Positions 39,316 to 42,205 of a DNA stretch of 42,205 nucleotides are shown piece after piece. Where the stretch lies: assembly GCA_030682175.1 (NCBI GenBank), contig JAUXOM010000125.1, positions 1 to 42,205 of the forward strand, written 5' to 3'. A model generated the notes under the pieces. It saw only the letters and a list, made by a program, of their open reading frames with translations. It did not search any database and was not told where the DNA came from. The stretch is from Rhodocyclaceae bacterium (GTDB lineage Bacteria; Pseudomonadota; Gammaproteobacteria; Burkholderiales; Rhodocyclaceae). How positions within the stretch are numbered: position 1 is the first letter of the stretch; every line of letters begins with the position of its first letter. The position numbers were made by a program, and so were the translations under genes.

Positions 39316-39521
39316 AAGGCTAAGGATGGGCTATTTCGGGGATACCGCAAGGCACTAACGCGGTCAGCAGACTTGATATTTCGAATGGGAGGGCATTTTA
39401 CAAGGAGAAGCACAGTCGACCGGCCCGTCACGCAATCCGCGTGCAAATTGTCGAAGCTTGTGCCAGAGTTAAGGAACGCGGGTTACCTTGGAAAATGCGT
39501 CTTTGCTAAGCCACTCACGCC

Positions 39522-41996
39522 ATGCTCACCCACACTCCCTTGCCGCCGGACGCTCTGTTCACCCCTTGCGACCCGGCCACCATAGATTTCACCGATACCG
39601 AAGCCCTGCCCGATCTCGACGCGGCACGGATACATCCGCGCGCCATCGAGGCGGTGCATCTCGGGCTTGACGTCAAGCACAAGGGCTACAACCTGTTCGT
39701 GCTGGGCGACCCGGGCAGCGGACGGCACGCCATCATCAAGCAATTGCTCGAAGCCGAGCGCAAGAGCGGCGCCGCACCGGCGGACTGGTGTTACGTCAAC
39801 AACTTTGCCGCGGCGGCGCGGCCGCGCCTGTTGCGCCTGCCCTGCGGACGTGGCGCTCGCCTGCACGACGCCATGGAGCATTTTGTCGATGAACTGGGCA
39901 CGACCATCGGCGCGGTCTTCGAAAGTGACGAATATCGCCAACGCATCGAATCCCTGCAGGAGGAAGAGAAGAATCGGGAAGAAGTGGCCTTGCGCCAACT
40001 GGGGCAAGCTTCGGGCGAGAAAGGCGTCGCCCTGCTGCACACGCCGCATGGCTTCATCTTTTCGCCCCTGAAGAGTGGCGAGGAAACACTCGCGCCGGAG
40101 GAATTCGAGAAATTGCCGGAGGAGCGGCAGCAGGAACTCGGCCGGGTGATGGAAGAATTCCACGAAAAACTGCACCAGCTGATGAAAGAATTTCCACGCT
40201 GGCGGCGGGAAACGCAAAACAAACTCAAGGCCGCCGGCCGGGATGCACTCAAACTCGCCGTGGACCACATGATCGACGAGCTCCGCCCCGACTATGCCGA
40301 CCTGCCCGATGTCACCGCCTTTCTCGACGCGGTCATGCAGGACATCGTCGCCAGCAGCGAGGCCCTGCGCGAATCGACCAAGAGTGACGAGGATTCTGAA
40401 ACCACCTTCTATACCGGCACCATCTCGATCCAGCGCTACCGGGTCAACCTGCTGGTGGAAAACCCGGCGAGCGGCGAACGCCCCGTCGTGTACGAAGACC
40501 ACCCGACCCTGCAGAACCTGGTCGGACGCATCGAGCATCGGGTGCACATGGGCACGCTGGTCAGCAACTTCACGCTGATCAAGGCGGGTGCCCTGCACCG
40601 CGCCAATGGCGGCTTCCTGATTCTCGATGCCCTGAAAGTGCTGAGCCAGCCGTATGCCTGGGAAGGTCTCAAGCGGACGCTGAAGGCGGGCGAGATCCGC
40701 ATCGAGTCGCTGGCCGAACTGATCGGCCTGTCCAGCACCACCCAGATGGAGCCGGAACCGGTGCCACTCGACACCAAGATCGTGCTGATCGGCGAGCGCC
40801 TTATCTACTTTCTGCTTTCCGAGCTTGATCCGGACTTCGCGGCGCTGTTCAAGATCAACGCCGACATGGCGAGCGAGATCGAACGCAACCCGGAAAACAC
40901 CGCGCACTACGCGCGACTGATCGCCACGCTGGCCCGGCGTGCCGGGCTGCGCCCCTTGTCCGCCGCTGCCGTGGCGCGCCTCATCGAACATGCCGCCCGC
41001 CTGGCGAACGATGCCCAGCGGCTGACCACCCAGACCCAGCCGCTCGACAACCTGATGCACGAGGCCGAACATTTTGCCGCGCAGGCCAATGCCGCCCGCA
41101 TCGAACGCGAGCATCTCGAAAAAGCCATGGAGGCCCACCGGCGCCGCCACGAACGCCTGCGCGAACGCTATCAGGAAGAAATTCTGCGCGGGCAATGGCT
41201 GGTCGATTCGACGGGGGTGCATGTCGGGCAGATCAACGGCCTGGCCGTGGTGCCGCTGGGCGAAAGCAGTTTCGCGCATCCGGTGCGCATCACCGCGACA
41301 GTGCGCATGGGCGAAGGCGAAGTGATCGACATCGAACGCGAAGTCGAACTCGGTGGCCCGATTCATTCCAAGGGTGTGCTGATCCTGTCCTCGTTTCTGG
41401 CCGCCCGTTTTGGCTGGGCCACGCCACTCTCGCTCAAGGCCAGCCTGGTGTTCGAGCAATCCTACGGCGGCGTCGAAGGCGACAGCGCCTCGCTGGCCGA
41501 ACTGGCCGCCCTGCTCTCCGCCCTGTCAGGTATCCCGATCCGCCAGTCGCTGGCGGTCACTGGTTCGGTCAATCAGTTCGGCGTGGTGCAAGCAGTCGGC
41601 GGCATCAACGAGAAGATCGAGGGGTTCTTCGACATCTGTGCCGCGCGCGGCCTGTCCGGCGAACAGGGCGTCCTGATTCCCGCCGCCAATGTCTGCCATC
41701 TGATGCTGCGCGAGGAGGTCGTCGCGGCGGTACGGGAAGGACGCTTCCGGATCTGGGCAGTCGACAGCATCGACGCCGCGATGGAACTGCTGACCGGCCT
41801 GCCCGCCGGCGAGCCCGATGAAAAGGGCGAGATTCCCCAAGGCTCGATCAATTACCAGATTGCCATGCAACTCGCCGAACTGGCACAGATGCACCAGGAA
41901 TTCAGCAACCCGAAGCCACCGTCCAGCCAAAGAAAAAAGACAAAGCCCTCTCCACCGCCAACCAAGAAACCGCCGGCGCCAAAAGGCGATCGTTAA
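39522..41996 (+). CDS. Lon-related ATP-dependent protease (LonH/YcbZ type)
   Basis: An 824-aa protein. The N-terminal AAA-type region has FVLGDPGSGRHAII, a Walker-A-like loop with Arg in place of Lys as is usual in this family. An inserted coiled helical region spans about 140-230. The ATPase remainder includes RANGGFLILDALKVLSQPYAWEGLKR. The C-terminal Lon protease domain carries catalytic Ser655 (VEGDSASLAEL) and Lys698 (GGINEKIEGFF). The last 40 residues are Pro/Lys-rich and disordered. It is about 240 aa longer than E. coli YcbZ, mostly in the N-terminal part, but matches the long form common in many proteobacteria. No clear ribosome site precedes the ATG. Substrate unknown. Confidence 0.92.
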   Translation: MLTHTPLPPDALFTPCDPATIDFTDTEALPDLDAARIHPRAIEAVHLGLDVKHKGYNLFVLGDPGSGRHAIIKQLLEAERKSGAAPADWCYVNNFAAAARPRLLRLPCGRGARLHDAMEHFVDELGTTIGAVFESDEYRQRIESLQEEEKNREEVALRQLGQASGEKGVALLHTPHGFIFSPLKSGEETLAPEEFEKLPEERQQELGRVMEEFHEKLHQLMKEFPRWRRETQNKLKAAGRDALKLAVDHMIDELRPDYADLPDVTAFLDAVMQDIVASSEALRESTKSDEDSETTFYTGTISIQRYRVNLLVENPASGERPVVYEDHPTLQNLVGRIEHRVHMGTLVSNFTLIKAGALHRANGGFLILDALKVLSQPYAWEGLKRTLKAGEIRIESLAELIGLSSTTQMEPEPVPLDTKIVLIGERLIYFLLSELDPDFAALFKINADMASEIERNPENTAHYARLIATLARRAGLRPLSAAAVARLIEHAARLANDAQRLTTQTQPLDNLMHEAEHFAAQANAARIEREHLEKAMEAHRRRHERLRERYQEEILRGQWLVDSTGVHVGQINGLAVVPLGESSFAHPVRITATVRMGEGEVIDIEREVELGGPIHSKGVLILSSFLAARFGWATPLSLKASLVFEQSYGGVEGDSASLAELAALLSALSGIPIRQSLAVTGSVNQFGVVQAVGGINEKIEGFFDICAARGLSGEQGVLIPAANVCHLMLREEVVAAVREGRFRIWAVDSIDAAMELLTGLPAGEPDEKGEIPQGSINYQIAMQLAELAQMHQEFSNPKPPSSQRKKTKPSPPPTKKPPAPKGDR

Positions 41997-42012
41997 CGTG
42001 AAACAACGCCCG

Positions 42013-42059
42013 TGTAGGTCGGGCGCAAGCCCGACTGTCGGGCTTGCGCCCGACCTACA
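42013..42059. repeat. 23-bp perfect palindrome after the Lon-related gene
   Basis: The arms TGTAGGTCGGGCGCAAGC plus CCGAC (42013-42035) and their exact complement (42037-42059) are separated by a single T. There is no T run afterwards, so termination would depend on the stem alone. The GTAGGTCGGGC...GCCCGACCTAC unit is a known type of intergenic repeat in proteobacteria. It may serve as a bidirectional terminator. Confidence 0.75.
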
Positions 42060-42176
42060 TTAATCTGAAGTTCCGCTCTGCCGTAGTCACGATGAACACG
42101 CCAACTGCCTGATATTGATGGGGAATTGGAGAGTTATTCGGCTTGTTCTTGATTGATTATGTAGTCACTAAATAGA

Positions 42177-42205
42177 TTGACTTATGCCGGTCAATAGCCT
42201 ATGCT
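42177..42205 (+). promoter_or_regulatory. sigma-70 promoter at the right edge
   Basis: TTGACT (42177-42182) and TATGCT (42200-42205) are separated by exactly 17 bases in an AT-rich stretch. The gene it would drive lies beyond the window. The rest of 42060-42176 shows nothing I can support. Confidence 0.55.

Noticed and set aside
39373-39401. TTGATA-N17-TTTTAC as a promoter for the Lon-related gene
   Set aside because: The -10 match is poor and the distance to the ATG is about 120 bases; not strong enough to annotate.
39483-41459. A 658-codon minus-strand frame antisense to the Lon-related gene
   Set aside because: Shadow of a conserved protease gene; composition is His/Arg/Gln-rich without motifs.

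Overview
The window is GC-rich, densely coded bacterial chromosome. Gene content suggests a betaproteobacterium, plausibly Rhodocyclales: an assimilatory nitrate cluster with NasT and NirBD, RelA with an EFDD motif, a B12-type MerR light regulator, and 69-bp palindromic repeats. The taxonomic placement is inference from content, not a search. No rRNA, tRNA, CRISPR array or intact insertion sequence was seen.

Layout. 1-2167: a truncated PAS sensor gene, a DUF2934 protein, a lone PAS protein and a small membrane-anchored protein. 2628-7586: a compact three-gene operon encoding a patatin-like phospholipase, a 930-aa CHAT (caspase-like) protein and an MBL-fold hydrolase. This is the best candidate for an undescribed conflict or defence system. 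7851-8574: HigBA toxin-antitoxin with an apparently leaderless, autoregulated promoter. 8696-12323: housekeeping enzymes (DEDDy exonuclease, carboxylesterase, peptide deformylase, SGNH esterase lipoprotein, AmiD-like amidase).

12403-21870: nitrate assimilation. NasT is followed by a perfect sigma-54 promoter, a two-hairpin ANTAR antitermination leader and an operon of nitrate ABC transporter (nrtA, nrtB, ATPase), nirB, nirD and nasA. The layout predicts double control: nitrogen limitation through RpoN/NtrC, and nitrate/nitrite through NasT. 21860-26369: CDF-type membrane protein, then a small accessory island with a truncated PemK/MazF toxin and its antitoxin, an MmeI-like single-chain restriction-modification enzyme, and BrnTA.

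26428-34089: an eight-gene leftward operon (FAD oxidoreductase, DUF1365, CFA-type methyltransferase, chalcone isomerase-like, MFS, DUF3833, SDR, NTF2-like). It is divergent from a CarH/LitR-type B12 MerR regulator, with twin 13-bp palindromes in the shared promoter; it looks like a light-induced lipid-modification operon. 34303-42205: moaA-mobA (molybdenum cofactor, needed by NasA), relA with an overlapping acyltransferase gene, and a Lon-related protease.

Two dispersed repeat families cross the window. One is a 69-bp double-hairpin element (three copies). The other is a roughly 23-bp sequence (nine good copies plus degenerate ones) that lies both between genes and inside reading frames, where it is read in frame as KVGAGETA.
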